64,000 nucleotides of DNA, from the NCBI GenBank assembly GCA_947359465.1, contig OX375875.1, positions 11,687,038-11,751,037 on the forward strand. The letters run 5' to 3'. This document shows, in pieces, positions 23,619 to 35,258 of this stretch. The notes below the pieces were generated by a model. It was not told the origin of the DNA. It did no database searches and worked only from the letters and a program-made list of their open reading frames with translations. This stretch comes from Metellina segmentata (taxonomy: Eukaryota > Arthropoda > Arachnida > Araneae > Tetragnathidae). The translations under genes were made by a program, and so were the position numbers. Positions within the stretch are counted from its first letter, which is position 1; every line of letters starts with the position of its first letter.

Positions 23619-24938
23619 CTAGCAGGTTAGCACGCCGATGACACGGGCAAATTGCATAATGTCGCAAATTTGCATAAAATTTGGATTAACTGAGGTATCG
23701 ATCTGGTGTGAAATTTTCAGTACATTTCAAATGAGTTCAAATGTTCACTATCATTAACGATCGCAAAGATAGAAAACCTCTTATAGTCTCTTTTGTGTTT
23801 GTAACGAGTATCTTCGTCAAATGTGGTCCAATTTGTATTGCTAAAATATAAAAGTTGAAGTTAAAAAATTAAATTTTTAAAGAAGTCATATTTAAGGTAA
23901 CGATCTGTGGTGTAAAATTTTCCCCAGATTTCAAATGCGTTCAAATTTTTACTCTATCATTAACGATCTCAAAAAGATCCTCAAAGAAACCTCTAATAGT
24001 CTCTTTTGTGTTTGTAATAAGTATCTTCGTCAAATGCGGTCCAATTTGTATTGCGAAAATATAAAAGTTGAAAGTAAAAAAATATTTAATTTAAAAAAGT
24101 CATATTTAAAGTAACGATCTGGTGTAAAATTTTCCGAACATTTCAAATGAGTTCAAATGTTTACTCTATCATTAACGATGGCAAAAATAGAAAACCTCTT
24201 ATAGTCTCTTTTGTGTTTGTAACGAGTATCTTCGTCAAATGTGGTCCAATTTGAATTGCAAAAATATAAAAGTTGAAGTTAAAAAATTAAATTTGTAAAG
24301 AAGTCATATTTAAGGTAACGATCTGGTGTAAAATATTCCACAGATTTCAAATGCGTTCGAATTTTCACTCTATCATTAATGATCGCAAAAGTAGAAAACC
24401 TCTAATAGTCTCTTTTGTGTTCGTAATGAGTAATTTTGTCAAATGCGGTCCAATTTGCACTGCGAAAATATAAAAGTTGAAATTAAAAAATTATTTATTT
24501 AAAGAAGTCATATTTAAGATAACGATCTAGTGTAAAATTTTCCGCAGATTTCATATCCGTTCCAATTTTTACTTTATCTTTAACGATCGCGAAGATTGAA
24601 ACTTGGACTTTTGAATATAAAAGAAATAAACGCTAGTCAAAAATTTGTTGGTGTTTTGTTTCGCTTCGTTGGAATTGTTTATTGTCCGGAAGTGAAAGGA
24701 AAAAATAAATTTAGAATCTTATATCTCTTTATACTGTTGCCATTCTGAGGAAAAAATAATAATGAACAAACGCCAATAAATTAATTAAAAAATGTTCTAG
24801 ATTAAATTTTAAAATTCGGGCTTCGCAAAAATTTTGCACAAAATCAGGAGACCTGTGTGCTAAATTTCAGGGCTTTAAGTGTTATAGATGGTCGGAAAAC
24901 ACACAGACATACAAGCACTTCATCTTATAATAGTAGGA
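23619..24938 (-). mobile_element. Non-autonomous Helitron-like element with internal satellite
   Basis: On the minus strand the element starts TCCTACTATTATAAG (24938 inward) and ends with an imperfect hairpin of the form GCCCGTGTCATCGGCG, then CTGCTAG with T as the next host base. A TC start, a 3' hairpin a few bases before CTAG and insertion before T are Helitron hallmarks. The 5' flanking base is T rather than the expected A. Most of the length is a tandem array of a roughly 206-bp unit (separate entry). No Rep/helicase coding sequence. A related 5' end lies at 39638. Confidence 0.6.
23699..24600 (+). repeat. Tandem array, about 206-bp unit, 4.4 copies
   Basis: Units start at a 'cgatctggtgtaaaatttt' motif at 23699, 23901, 24115, 24319 and 24523 (spacings 202, 214, 204 and 204). 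Each contains 'tctcttttgtgtttgtaa', 'aatgcggtccaatttg' and 'aaaagaagtcatatttaa' variants; the last unit is partial. Single diverged units recur in reverse orientation near 28010-28095 and 39980-40075, so the monomer also exists outside arrays. Confidence 0.85.
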
Positions 24939-24967
24939 ATTAGAGAATTTCCAAGTAAACAGTATAA

Positions 24968-25157
24968 CCCTCCTAGGGGTTGTCTCCTTGGGCAAAACTG
25001 ACAAGATCGTTATTAACGAGATATCACATCGTTAGCAAAATAAATTGACTAGACCTGATCTCTTCAAATATTAGCAAGATCTTGATAAGATAAACCGTCC
25101 TTAGAAAAAGCGGCGATATCTTCATGCACGAGAATACCTCATGGAAACCACACTTGG
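24968..25157. mobile_element. TTAA-type palindromic MITE, copy 4
   Basis: About 190 bp with CCCTCCTAGGGGTTGTCTCC at the left after ATAA (decayed TTAA) and TTAA at 25158-25161. Internal 'acgagatatcacatcgtta' and 'gcacgagaatacctcatgg' are diverged arms of the family palindrome. Confidence 0.5.
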
Positions 25158-25161
25158 TTAA

Positions 25162-25749
25162 AGTTCAAAGAAATGTCCATAATTTGACTCAACCATGTCT
25201 TAACTAGAAATGAATATCCTCGTATTTGTTTCTTTGCCCCTCTGATAACCACTACCATTTTTCTCGAAGACGGTCCACTTGAGACAGCAGTTTTTCTATC
25301 ATAAGATATTTAGTTCTTACTGCAAGTAATACCTACATCCAACTTCTTCACAGAAGTATAAACGCCCCCTTACATATCTAGAATAAATGTCCTTGTAATA
25401 ACGATGTGATAGCAGAGTTGATAAAAACTTGAGCTCAGACTGAAGGGAATGAATAAACAGAAGATGGGCTTACGTGGATTCATGAAACAAATAAAAAGCA
25501 ACGATGCGAAAGGGAGAAATACCGAGCGTAATTTCGCAGAAGTAACGTGATATTGGATGTCTTGATGTATGAACATCTTGTTTGGTTAGTAGATGAACGA
25601 ATGCCGGAAATAAAACTCATCATAGCTTGCTTTGATGGAACGCTAACATATTTTAAGCATTTGATTTCATTATAGAAATGGTCTGTGTCTAGAAGTGTTT
25701 TGTAGAAGTTATTTGTGTCTAGGGAATGATAGGTTTCGTACCCTCTATG
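25162..25749. other. Unassigned AT-rich stretch
   Basis: No supported feature. Confidence 0.35.
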
Positions 25750-26348
25750 AACCTGTTACCAATATCAAAAGTATACTAAATTATATTCACTACCTTACAA
25801 TATTGGACCGGACGCCAGAGGATTTGCATAAAATCCGACTGCTTTTGGTTTTTTTTTTCGGGGGGTATGGCTTGGGACCTTTGCTTGTTGTTCCTGGTCA
25901 ATTGAACGCCGACGCCTTCATGAACATCTTGGATGATCAGGTTCTTCATACACTCTGGCAATTTTATGGAATTTTACTTTCAGGACGACAACGCTCCATG
26001 TCAAGTTGCAGCCTCTGTCAAGCTGTGGTATCAAGATATGGATGTAAAACGTATTCCCCGGCCTGTTCAGAGTACCGACCGTAACCCCATAGAACATTTG
26101 TGGGACGAGTTAGAGCGACGCTTACAGGCCAGAGAATCACGTCAGAAATCTTTAGCTGAGCTGGCGACATTCTTGCAGCAGAAATGAACACATATACCCA
26201 GAGCTCTGTATCAAAAACTTGTTGAAAGTATGCCCAGAAGGGTTGCTAGTGTAATTGCTGCACGTGGGGACCATCCCCTTTTTAAAGCATGTATTATATT
26301 TCTTGTACTTTCACATCTTGCTGTCCAATCCATTATTCTAGGGTATTG
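25750..26348 (+). mobile_element. Tc1-like DD34E relic, family III copy 2
   Basis: Same family as 18393-18975, opposite orientation. The frame at 25933-26187 preserves FQDDNAPCQVA (second catalytic D at about residue 19, near 25987) and STDRNPIEHLWDELERRLQA (catalytic E); 34 residues separate them, the Tc1 spacing. An earlier segment (VVPGQLNADAFMNILDDQ) is in another frame, and the first catalytic D and the DNA-binding half are not recognisable. The C-terminal LYQKLVESMPRRVASVI follows a stop after LQQK. The right terminus, on the minus strand, reads CAATACCCTAGAATAATGGA next to TA at 26349-26350. The left boundary is approximate. Confidence 0.8.
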
Positions 26349-26704
26349 TATATATAAAAAAGGATGTTTGTATATATACTCTGTACAAATCTACTCCGTT
26401 TAACCAATCCACACCAAACGTGGTACACTTATACTTAAAGACACTGTTGAAAACATAGGATATGTCTTTCCTGTTTTCAGACCAATCTGTTGCCATGAAA
26501 ATTAGTACACAGGTATTCCTAAAAGTGCCCTCGAAACCCCAATTTTAAAATGTAAAGTTTGTTATTCTGCAATAAATGGACATGAATAAGGAAACACGTT
26601 CTACAGGGTTAATGTGTTTGAGTAAAAACAAGGAAATGTCGCAGTCAAGTTTTAGCTGTCGCGGTCATATTTGAAACCCGAGCAGCACCGGGTTATTCAC
26701 CTAG
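26349..26704 (+). mobile_element. Short non-autonomous Helitron
   Basis: It starts at about 'tatatataaaaaaggatgtt' and ends with a strong hairpin, ACCCGAGCAGCACCGGGT, then TATTCAC and CTAG with T following at 26705. The 3' structure is the classic Helitron terminus. The 5' TC is not seen, probably mutated or overlapped by the Tc1 terminus against which it lies. No coding capacity; about 356 bp. Confidence 0.65.
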
Positions 26705-27710
26705 TTTAAATAAAGGTTTACTTGATGGTATGTGCATAAAAATATAAGAATAAATCAACTTTAAAAAGGAATACTAAAACAAAAAGTATACACAGATGAT
26801 ACGCTATTGCAATCACATAAAATACCTATTATGCATACAGAAACGTACAACACACAACGAAACCAAGAACTAACTGAATAGGCATCTACAACCAGACGAA
26901 AGATACACAATTTAATGTTCATCAACCCACGTAAACACTCATAGAGAAAAACAAAGTAGAGTGAACATTGGTAACCTTTCTACGTGTACCGAATCGTGTG
27001 TGAAAACTACTATTAACGTGACCCTTAGACTAATTTAGACTGCTGGTTGGAAACGAACATTTATCATATGATTGGTCCACGTGAAACGGAAGTAGATATT
27101 TACTATTTCACCACTTTTGTCGACACTATAGAAATGTGCATTCGTACACTTACCTTTCTTAAGATTTTGTGTAGCCAAACGAGGCGATAAGATGCCAAAT
27201 TGGCTGAACAAGTCAACCTTTCATAGAGCTATCATGTGACTACGACTCTAGATGTTGGTCACCTTTTCAGGAGCTGCTGTACAAAATTTCAAGTTCAAGA
27301 CACCTCAAGAAAAGTGCACCCTTTTAAATGGAGGAATCTAATTTTTCACTCGAGAAATATTATTTTCTCAAATTTATTTCCCGAAAAATTACGATACACT
27401 CACTTTCACAAGAGTTATGGACACAAGAATCCGCATTAAAAACAGTACTCTGTAATGAATGGGAAAGCCATGTCTCAGTTGGCTTGTATACTGAGTTAAC
27501 AATCTGAGAATTATTATAATGCATTATCTGTGAATTATCTATGAATTAAACCTATCTATGAATGAATGAATTGAATGAAACTTTATTACATTACAACTAC
27601 ATTATCTATGAATGAAACCCTGGGTGCATTTATCTCTTAGCTATCAGTAAAACTTTCATTGTGTGTGTACAGCTATTACTTGACGTTCTCTTGTGTTAAG
27701 CTACAGTTTG
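26705..27710. other. Unassigned stretch
   Basis: No gene recognised. Near 27535-27615 the motif 'ttatctatgaat(t/g)aa' is repeated three times, a small local duplication. Confidence 0.35.
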
Positions 27711-27714
27711 TTAA

Positions 27715-28467
27715 GAAAGCGGAGCCGTTACATAACAGCCGTGATATGTCATGATGCGGAAGGCATAACTAACATAACTTTATTGATATAAACAGATGGC
27801 GTTGGTTTCCTAGAGAGCGTTTTTGTGAGCGTAACGAAAATTTGCGGATCCGCCATTTGTATGACGATCGTCATAGCGGTTTCAAACAGTTGGGAAACGT
27901 TTTTTTCTTGTAGCGGCAACATTTCATTTCTTGTGCTAAACAATTCGAGCGAAGAGAAGTAAAACAAACAAATATTTTTGACTGGCATTGTTTAATTCGT
28001 TTTTGTAAAATCGGAATCATTAAAGATATATTGAAAATTTCAACGGATTTAAAATCTGCGGAAAATTTTATACCAGATCGATACCTTAAATGTGATTTTA
28101 TTTAAATAAATTATTAATTATTTAATAAATAAATAAATATTTAATAACATAATTAATTAATCATTAAATAAATAGTTATTTAATAAATAATTAATTGTTT
28201 AATAAATAATTAAATAATCAAATGGTAAATTATTGATCCATAAATCTGTTTTTGTTTTCGATCTGGCGTAGAATTTTTCTAGAAAATAAAAGAGCCACTT
28301 TTTTTTTTTTCTGGAATAAAATAAACCACGGCAGCCGTTTGTATTGCCCATTTTCCACCGTATTCTGTCCGTCTAAGTTGACATCTCTGGTCTATGTTAA
28401 GTCGGACGCCTAGTTATACACGCGGCATCATGACGTATCACGGCTGCTAGATAACGGCTCCGCTTAC
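27715..28467. mobile_element. TTAA-type MITE with about 43-bp inverted ends
   Basis: The outer ends pair as GAAAGCGGAGCCGTTACATA and, on the minus strand, GTAAGCGGAGCCGTTATCTA, continuing through 'cagccgtgata(t/c)gtcatgatgc'. Flanks are TTAA (27711-27714) and TTAG (28468-28471). The middle holds a reverse-orientation unit of the Helitron satellite (28010-28095) and an A/T-only run at 28100-28240, suggesting a nested insertion. No coding capacity. Confidence 0.65.
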
Positions 28468-28471
28468 TTAG

Positions 28472-29559
28472 GAAACCGTATCTTTAGGCATAGCATGTTT
28501 ACGTAATGCCAATGATATATAAAACCCAACCACCTTAAAACATAATGACTTCAATCACATTTCACGTTGGACTCATGTGAAGCAATGATTTTAAGTAATC
28601 ACATAAGCAGCTGACTTCAAATTAACAAACTAACAAGCATACAAGTTAACAACAGTAATAATTGTAACATTTTGTACTAAGAGTAACTTAAAAAATAAAC
28701 CGGTGAATGATATTCATAATTTTACTAATTGATGAAGATCACAAATAGTTTACGAACAAGTCATTTTGTTTCACATGTATGAAGGTTTTAAAACTTTTAA
28801 AACTGCAAAAAAAGCTGAAATAACTTTAAATTAATTAATTTTTTTCACCGTGATTCTTTGCATTGGTTTTGCGCTGTCTTCGCAGTCATGTAAGTGACTT
28901 TTTTTGTGTAATTCAATTTTAATAACTAAAATAATTCTCAAGTCAAGCAAATGCATTTCAAGGGTTTGAAAGTATCCTATAAAGACAAAATGAAACTTAT
29001 CAAGCACTTGTTGGGACAGACTTTAGTGCAATACCACATTCTGTACACAAGTTATGGGATCCGCATAACCAACTACACAAGTAGGTGCTTATTGCCTCCC
29101 TCCTCCAATACTGAATCATCTGATAGACTAAGTCGTGATGAAGTTAACAATAAGCACCTCATCCGTCTAATCAGAAGGAAACACGTCCATTTCTCTCCAA
29201 CTCTTGAGGGGCGAAATCTAATATTTGCGTTTATTGTGAGCGAAGGGAGCGATGGCAGGTTTTGTGCCAGGGGACAGAGTTAATAGGGATTATTTATGTG
29301 CTCTGAATAGCCGTGTGGGTTCAGTCACACAGAAGAATGGAGGCGTCAAAGTGAAATAATAACCCCGGAAGAGTTCCGCAACTTGGCATGATTTATTGGA
29401 TTGCATTTCTTGGGAGGAAGAAGAATAAGGGATTGGTAAGTTGAGTTGGGTTTTGTAGACCAAGGGATATATTTGGTAATGCTGTGCCAAACACAAACCG
29501 GGAAAGGCAGACTAAATTAACATAAACAAACACGAGGAAGGTTTTACAGACACAGAAGC
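28472..29559. other. Unassigned stretch
   Basis: A 110-codon open frame at 28951-29283 shows no domain and lacks splice or promoter context. Nothing else recognised. Confidence 0.35.
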
Positions 29560-30330
29560 TAGATACGAGGTCTCTCAGGAAAGCAATGATATTGCTTACC
29601 TGGAGGCATATAATTACAATTTCTCTACCATTCCACAGTATCTCTTTCAGAATAGGTCCCTTACACAGAATAAGACGTTGCTCCCACCTTTCAAAGCAAT
29701 GCTGGAACTCTTCAATCGAAAAGTTGTTTAGTTCCTGGTGAATTAAATACTAGTGAATGGTTGTAATGCATCTAAAGTCATGAACCTTGAGGTGATTTTT
29801 ATCCTTGGAAACAAGAAGTTACATGGATTTAAATCTGGAGAGTAGGGAGGCTGCGGAACCACTGCATTGCTTTTCGTCGTCAAGTACTCGGTGAGAGATA
29901 TTGCCATGTGACAAGAAGCATCATTTTAATGGTGGAGCACCCGACGATCTACAATTTCAAGACTCTCTTCTTTAGCCTTTAAAGAACTTCTTTGTAGAAA
30001 CTTTGATGACTGTTTGTCTTTGTGGTACAAACACTAAAAGGCAATGCCGTGGTGTTCTAAAAAACAAATCAACACCAATTTGATCTAGCACTTGCTTATC
30101 CTTGCTTTCTTGGCATGAGGACTCGAGTCACTTTTGACTTTGACTCTTCGTTTCGGGGTTGTACTCGAATATCCATGATTTGTCGCCCGTGACGACAGAA
30201 TAGAGGACATTTCCATCGTTTTCAATAATCCGATTAAGAATATACAATTATACTGTATTTAGTATCTTATTTTGTTCCATGGTGACACTTTTTGGGATCA
30301 ACTGTGCGCAGACTTTGCGCATGGCCAAAC
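29560..30330 (-). pseudogene. Mariner-family transposase relic
   Basis: The minus strand gives a degraded mariner (IS630-Tc1-mariner) transposase: MRKVCAQLIPKSVTMEQ near 30320-30270, then VTGDKSWIFEYNPETK near 30195-30150 carrying the first catalytic D, a damaged second-D box with a stop (LHH*NDASCHMA, near 29935), and PYSPDLNPCNF near 29845, where the expected third D reads N. Several frameshifts and stops interrupt it. Intact mariners encode about 340-350 residues; the N-terminal helix-turn-helix part and the terminal repeats are not found. Confidence 0.75.
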
Positions 30331-30429
30331 CCGAATCTAAATGTCTTAAACAGCTTTGCGATTCAGATTAAGCTCACTGCTAATCAATCACACCCTCAAA
30401 ATTCTGTATAATTACGTAATATAATTACT

Positions 30430-31800
30430 TAAATCAATACTAAAATAAATAATAATTACTAAATTAATTAATCTATATAATTACGTTACATAATTACGTA
30501 AGCAGTAGCATTTAGCTAAGCTTTTAATTTAAAAGACGTAACTGGCTGGTTAAATCTTAAAAAAAGATAAAAATATATATCTTCATCCAAATGAATCCTT
30601 ACAAAATTCCCAAGATCCAAGCATTTCCAACGAATGGGTTCTGTGCCATTAATCTCAATTATGTGTCCGTAATAATCTACTTTCTACAGTTCAAAGGATC
30701 ATCAAGTAGTCGAGAAGCGTACAACTTCTACAAGCATTACAAAGAAATGCACATCTAAATTGAAACACCAAACACTACATGGTTAAACTTTAATAAAGGG
30801 TAAAGCTCCTCATATACCGATAAATCCTTACCACACTCGAATGAAATATCGTCCAACCCTAATCAAATAAAATACCAATGTACTCCAATGAATGCGTTCG
30901 TTGTATATCATTGATCTGAATAGAGTATTCCTAATTATTCCCTCTATTGACTAACAATTGCCATCGTCACATCAAAGAGTTTTCATATAGTCAAGCAGCA
31001 TGTTAAAGCACTTTTATATGTATGGAAAAACACTGTGGAGTTAAATTTTAACGTAGGAAACTGCTTCTCATAGTGATGAAATAAACATTTGGTAAATCAA
31101 AGTATCCCAACTCTAATAAAATAAAACTCCAATATACTCCAAACAGCGCATACTATATCATTGATAGTATGTGTGTATTCGTAATTATTTATTTTCTGGA
31201 ATAAAAATCCCATTGCAAGTTAATTATCAGTTTAGCAGATATAAAACGATGTCCGCTTGAAGTTAAATACAAATTGAGGCTCCTCATATCAATGGACTCC
31301 TACATCAAGAAAATGAAAATCACACAACTCTAATAGAATAAATCGCCGAGACACTCCAAATAATGCATTCTATGCCATTGATCGCAATTGTATGTTGCTA
31401 ATTATTTCCTCTCTGGAACAACAATCTCTATTGATACAGTACAAGGTCCTCCCCTTATAGAAAAGCGAGTCAGGCACTTCCATAAGCAGGACAAAAGTAC
31501 ATTTAGCTAAATTGTTACTTTAACAGAAACAAACATTACCCGGTTGAATTTCAATATCAATTAAGGTTCCTCGTATTAGTAGACTTTTACATCAAGACAA
31601 TGAAAATCTCCCAACTCTATTCAAATAAATGGTACCTCTACGAATGCCCGAAAATCATTAATCTCAATTGTGTGTCCGCAATTATATCCTCTCTAGAACA
31701 ACAATTGCCAGTGGCATTTAAAATACCCTTTCGCAGTCGAGAAATACGTTAAGACTCTTCTATAAGCAGAACATGAGGACCAATGCACACATCTAAAATG
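30430..31800 (+). repeat. Five-unit, highly diverged tandem array, about 250-bp period
   Basis: A 'tcattaatctcaattgtgtg' anchor recurs at about 30646, 30908, 31157, 31375 and 31655 (spacings about 262, 249, 218 and 280). In each unit it is followed by 'aattatttcctctctggaac'-like and 'caattgcca'-like words, and preceded by 'ctccaa.gaatgc' and 'aatcaaataaa' words. Units are far more diverged than those at 23.7-24.6 kb, so the array is old. No open frame spans a unit and I do not recognise the monomer. Confidence 0.7.
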
Positions 31801-32350
31801 ATTGCTTTTGTGAAAACGCGATTATCCATCGAAAGAGGAAGGCCCTTGAAACCGCCAACACCCTTTCGGCTCACAAACAATCTCGATTCTTCACCGGAGA
31901 TATAAATGAACCTAATCTTCTGTCGCATTGTCGGAATTGAAATGGGGAATTTGTGACCAGAATGGAATGAACGCCATTTTCGCAAATGCTTGGAGAAGGA
32001 TGGTCATTGCAATTGACTTAGAGATGAAGCAGTATTTAGAGTGTCTGCGAGGGATGGTGTATTTTAGATGTCTGGGATCCAGTTAATGTAGTTAAAGGGT
32101 TTTGGTTTTGCTGCGTGGGACATATCCTGTAGTGCTCAAACGGATAATGAAATATAGGTTTTGAAAACTAGTGAGAATTTCTTTACCGAAATATTATTAC
32201 CGGTTTAGAATAGTAATATTAGAGTTTTGATTGCTTTACGTTTTAAGACCACCTTCAGAGAGCGATATATAGGATCACAGTTGTAGTAAATGCTTTTAGA
32301 ATAGGTAGGCAGTTCGTAGTTTAATGTGCAAATTAAAAATATTTTCAAAT
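31801..32350. other. Unassigned stretch
   Basis: A 78-codon minus-strand frame at 31749-31985 has no recognisable domain. Nothing else is supported. Confidence 0.3.
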
Positions 32351-32351
32351 A

Positions 32352-32700
32352 TACTGCCCTCCAAAAGTTATGGTACAGGATGTTTTTTCTTGTCTAATTT
32401 TAAAATGAATGAACATAGAAACAAGAAATTTGGAGGAAATGTGCACTAAACAGTTCTTTATTGAATGCGACATAGAAATTTTTGTACGGTCAACGCACAG
32501 GTGATTTTCAACAAAAATTACACTCTTCGCAGAAAAGTCCATTCTCGGAGAAAACAGTACATCACAGGTTTATGTGTGAAAATGTCGTGGAATCATTAAA
32601 AAATAGGTTCTAATGAGGAATGTGTCCACCCCTAAAACTGCAATGCATTGACGGCAACAACTTTCCATGCTGCCAATTAAGGTCTGGTCTTCGCTTCACT
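32352..32700 (-). mobile_element. 3' end of a Tc1-like element, family IV
   Basis: The left edge carries a Tc1-style terminus (ACTGCCCTCCAAAAGTTATG). Near 32615-32685 the minus strand encodes a short C-terminal tail (LIGSMESCCRQCIAVLG) that resembles the end of Tc1 transposases, where a 'SMPRR...VI' motif is usual. No catalytic motif remains and the other terminus is absent, so this is a 3' fragment. It ends just before the TTAA MITE at 32737. Confidence 0.5.
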
Positions 32701-32736
32701 ACGAGCTCTTGGGATTGGTTTTAGATCAATCATTAA

Positions 32737-33142
32737 CCTTTACGCTGCGGAAGGTAAACAATTGTTACCACTAAAATTTCGTGTACACCAGCTGCATGGT
32801 ATAGATATGTGTACTGTGGATGTTATCCCTATTTTAAGTGACCACTGACATCAATTACCATTTACGAGCTGTTAGCGATCGACCTTCTAGAGCTCATTTT
32901 ATTCGATGCCCCCCCCCCAGCCCTGCCGATCTTGAGGTGTGAACGGTTTGGGAAAAGCAGAAGGTCCCCCGGTGATATATCTTCTCACGCCACTCAATAC
33001 TATGTAAGGAAAGCGTCTGTCGTAAATGCCACTCAGGGTTTCATCGCTAAAGTTTGGTAATTAGGTAAGAGGGCTCGGAGAGTCAGGCGAAAGAGACGCT
33101 CTGTGAGACAATTGAAAAAATCTAAGCGCCGCAGCGTAAAGG
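32737..33142. mobile_element. TTAA-flanked MITE, 406 bp
   Basis: Its ends are CCTTTACGCTGCGGAAGG (left, after TTAA at 32733-32736) and, on the minus strand, CCTTTACGCTGCGGCGCTTA next to TCAA (decayed TTAA). The identical 14-bp outer repeat CCTTTACGCTGCGG is clear. The interior is GC-richer than the flanks, includes a run of ten Cs near 32909, and has no coding capacity. Likely moved by a piggyBac-like transposase (inference from the target site). Confidence 0.75.
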
Positions 33143-33146
33143 TCAA

Positions 33147-34208
33147 ATAAAATCCCAACAAAATTCAAATTAAAACGTATTATTGCAAGAAACTTAATAA
33201 ATTGCAATTTGTTCTAATAATTGTATTAAATAGCACTAATAAGGAAATATTGCATCCTCAAGTGGCTTAGATAAGAAAATAATTAACATATTGCAGGATA
33301 AGAGTAATTCTATAATTACTTTTGCAGTTTATATATTTATTTCCGGAAAATAAATACGCATCAGCTGCATGACAGCATAAGGAAAAAGAGAACTTAAGAC
33401 GTTATAGTATTAATCGTGAGTTTTGAATTATGAAAATGCCATTAGTTTTCAAACCTGTAAAATCCAGACCCCAAATTTGTACTCTTCTCTCTATAGCCAG
33501 TCTCGATGAGAGGCCCGTTCCAAAATAAAGTATGCATTCAAAGTACTTAATATGTTTAACATCGACAAACATAATTAATTCTTTGCACACATCAAAGGTT
33601 TATTATTAGGGCAGTGTAAATTTTTATCACTTCTAACTTAAAGATACGGACTGCACATTACGTAAGAAATAATTCCACATTTGCATAAGGTCATTCGAAT
33701 GGTTTTAATTTGGTATCTCTGATGAAGTAAATATGAAATTGCGTCCATTTAGTTCCAATATTCAATTTGTGCATGTGAGGGCACATAGCAGTTAAAAGAT
33801 TAGCGATTTGGCACTCGGTTGAAAAGATCACAAGTTTGAATCCTTGTAAGGTCATTATGATCCAACTCCCCTTTGAAACATACATTTTCCTGTAATCAGA
33901 CCGAGCAGTTTTTCAGTAAAACTAAATACACTATGTGCCAAAAAAAAAGGCTCGCCGAAGCCAGTGTTTGATATGTATGAAACGTAACATGGTGCTATGA
34001 TTTATTAACAAGAAGAGATAAAAAATGCCGACAGTTTCAAACCTGGATTTATCTGTATTATAACATTCTACAATAAATGTCGTAAATGAATAAGTTGTTT
34101 GGCCTTTATGATGGCGATAAATGCAGATATACGGCGTGACATGTAGCCATATTCAATCCTTATCCTGAGGCATATTTTGACAAGCATTCTGAAGCTGATT
34201 TTTAGATA
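33147..34208. other. Unassigned stretch with a tRNA-like SINE fragment
   Basis: Near 33793-33850 a box-A-like 'tagcgatttgg' is followed by a box-B-like 'agtttgaatcc' about 35 bases on, as in the head of tRNA-derived SINEs, but the spacing is shorter than in a real tRNA and no cloverleaf forms. The remainder holds nothing I can support. Confidence 0.3.
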
Positions 34209-34862
34209 CAGTAGAACTCAACTATCCGAATCGCTGATAATCCGAATCGCCCTTTCAGAATTTCAGAAAAAAAATTTAACGTACTGCGATTTGCAAAAAA
34301 ATGATTCTGGGTTTCAAATTCTAAATGATGATGAACTTATTGAAAGTGTGAGAGAAGAAAGTGTCGAGGAAGAAGATGATCTGAATGTTGAAGTTGAAGC
34401 AGACACGGGACCATCTGTTAGTGAAGCATTTGCCGACCTTAAAACTGCGTTGAAGTGGATGGAGCGTCAGCCCTAGTGTGACTATATGCAACTTCTAACT
34501 GTCAAGCGGTTGCGCGACTTGGATGCCCGAAAACGAATGTAGACAGTCAAACAGCTCACTTTAACCGAGATTGGCAGCAAGAAATGACTTTCATTTACAG
34601 TACGGTACGTACATACTGTGCTAATGTATAGCACTTGTAAATACGCTTAACATGTAAAAGTGTTGATGTTACATTTAATTAATTAAAAGCTCTTTTTCTT
34701 TAAAAATAGTTTTTTTTTTCTCCCATTTTCAACATACATACATACAGTAATTAATTAAAATACATACTAGACCCTTTTTTCGGAAAAAATCCAATTATCC
34801 GAATTTTTGATTATCCGAATGGGGTCTGGTCCCAATTCATTCGGATAATTGGAGTTCTACTG
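34209..34862 (+). mobile_element. Tigger/pogo-derived MITE with transposase C-terminus
   Basis: A 654-bp element with exact TA duplications (34207-34208 and 34863-34864) and inverted ends CAGTAGAACTCAACTATCCG and CAGTAGAACTCCAATTATCC, a classic Tigger terminus; 'ttatccgaat' repeats subterminally. From about 34276 the plus strand encodes the tail of a pogo/Tigger transposase: FQILNDDELIESV, an acidic EESVEEEDDLNVEVEAD linker, SVSEAFADLKTALKWMERQ, a stop at 34474, then QLLTVKRLRDLDARKR in the same frame. The CENP-B-like DNA-binding and DDE core regions are deleted. Confidence 0.85.
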
Positions 34863-35029
34863 TAATTTCGGCAGCAGTCGATGGCCTATAATATTCCAGT
34901 AATACTGAATGGAAGACAAATCTGGGGATCCATATGGCCAAGGAGAGGCTTCAACAAGATTTCACGGAGGTCCTGTCACGTTGTGTGTCCGGGCGTTTGT
35001 GTGGTTATAAATAATATTCCTTGAAAAGG

Positions 35030-35254
35030 TGACATTAGGTGTTAAAAATACACACGGTTCTACCTTAAGATCTGACCAAGTATACCAATTATATTAATAA
35101 TGAGATATCTCGTCGTAAGTCATTGATTTTTATGATCCGTGATACCTGGTTTATCAAAGCATTTTCAGTTTCTTATTGTTGATATTTCGTCCATCAATAC
35201 CTTTTAAGTTTTATTATATTGACGAAATGACCGTGGATACAACCACCATGAAGT
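35030..35254. mobile_element. TTAA-type palindromic MITE, copy 5
   Basis: Internal 'aatgagatatctcgtcgtaa' and 'gttgatatttcgtccatcaa', and right end 'gatacaaccaccatgaagt' followed by TTAA at 35255-35258. The left boundary is eroded and approximate. Confidence 0.5.
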
Positions 35255-35258
35255 TTAA

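Noticed and set aside
23699..24600. CRISPR array
   Set aside because: Whole 206-bp units repeat head to tail with no short repeat/unique spacer pattern, and the genome is eukaryotic.
33402..33590. Minus-strand frame with YFGTGLSSR as a GIY-YIG-type nuclease fragment
   Set aside because: Only a few residues resemble the motif; the spacing and following residues do not fit the fold.
33793..33850. tRNA gene
   Set aside because: Box-A-like and box-B-like words are present but spacing is too short and no cloverleaf or acceptor stem forms; at most a SINE fragment.
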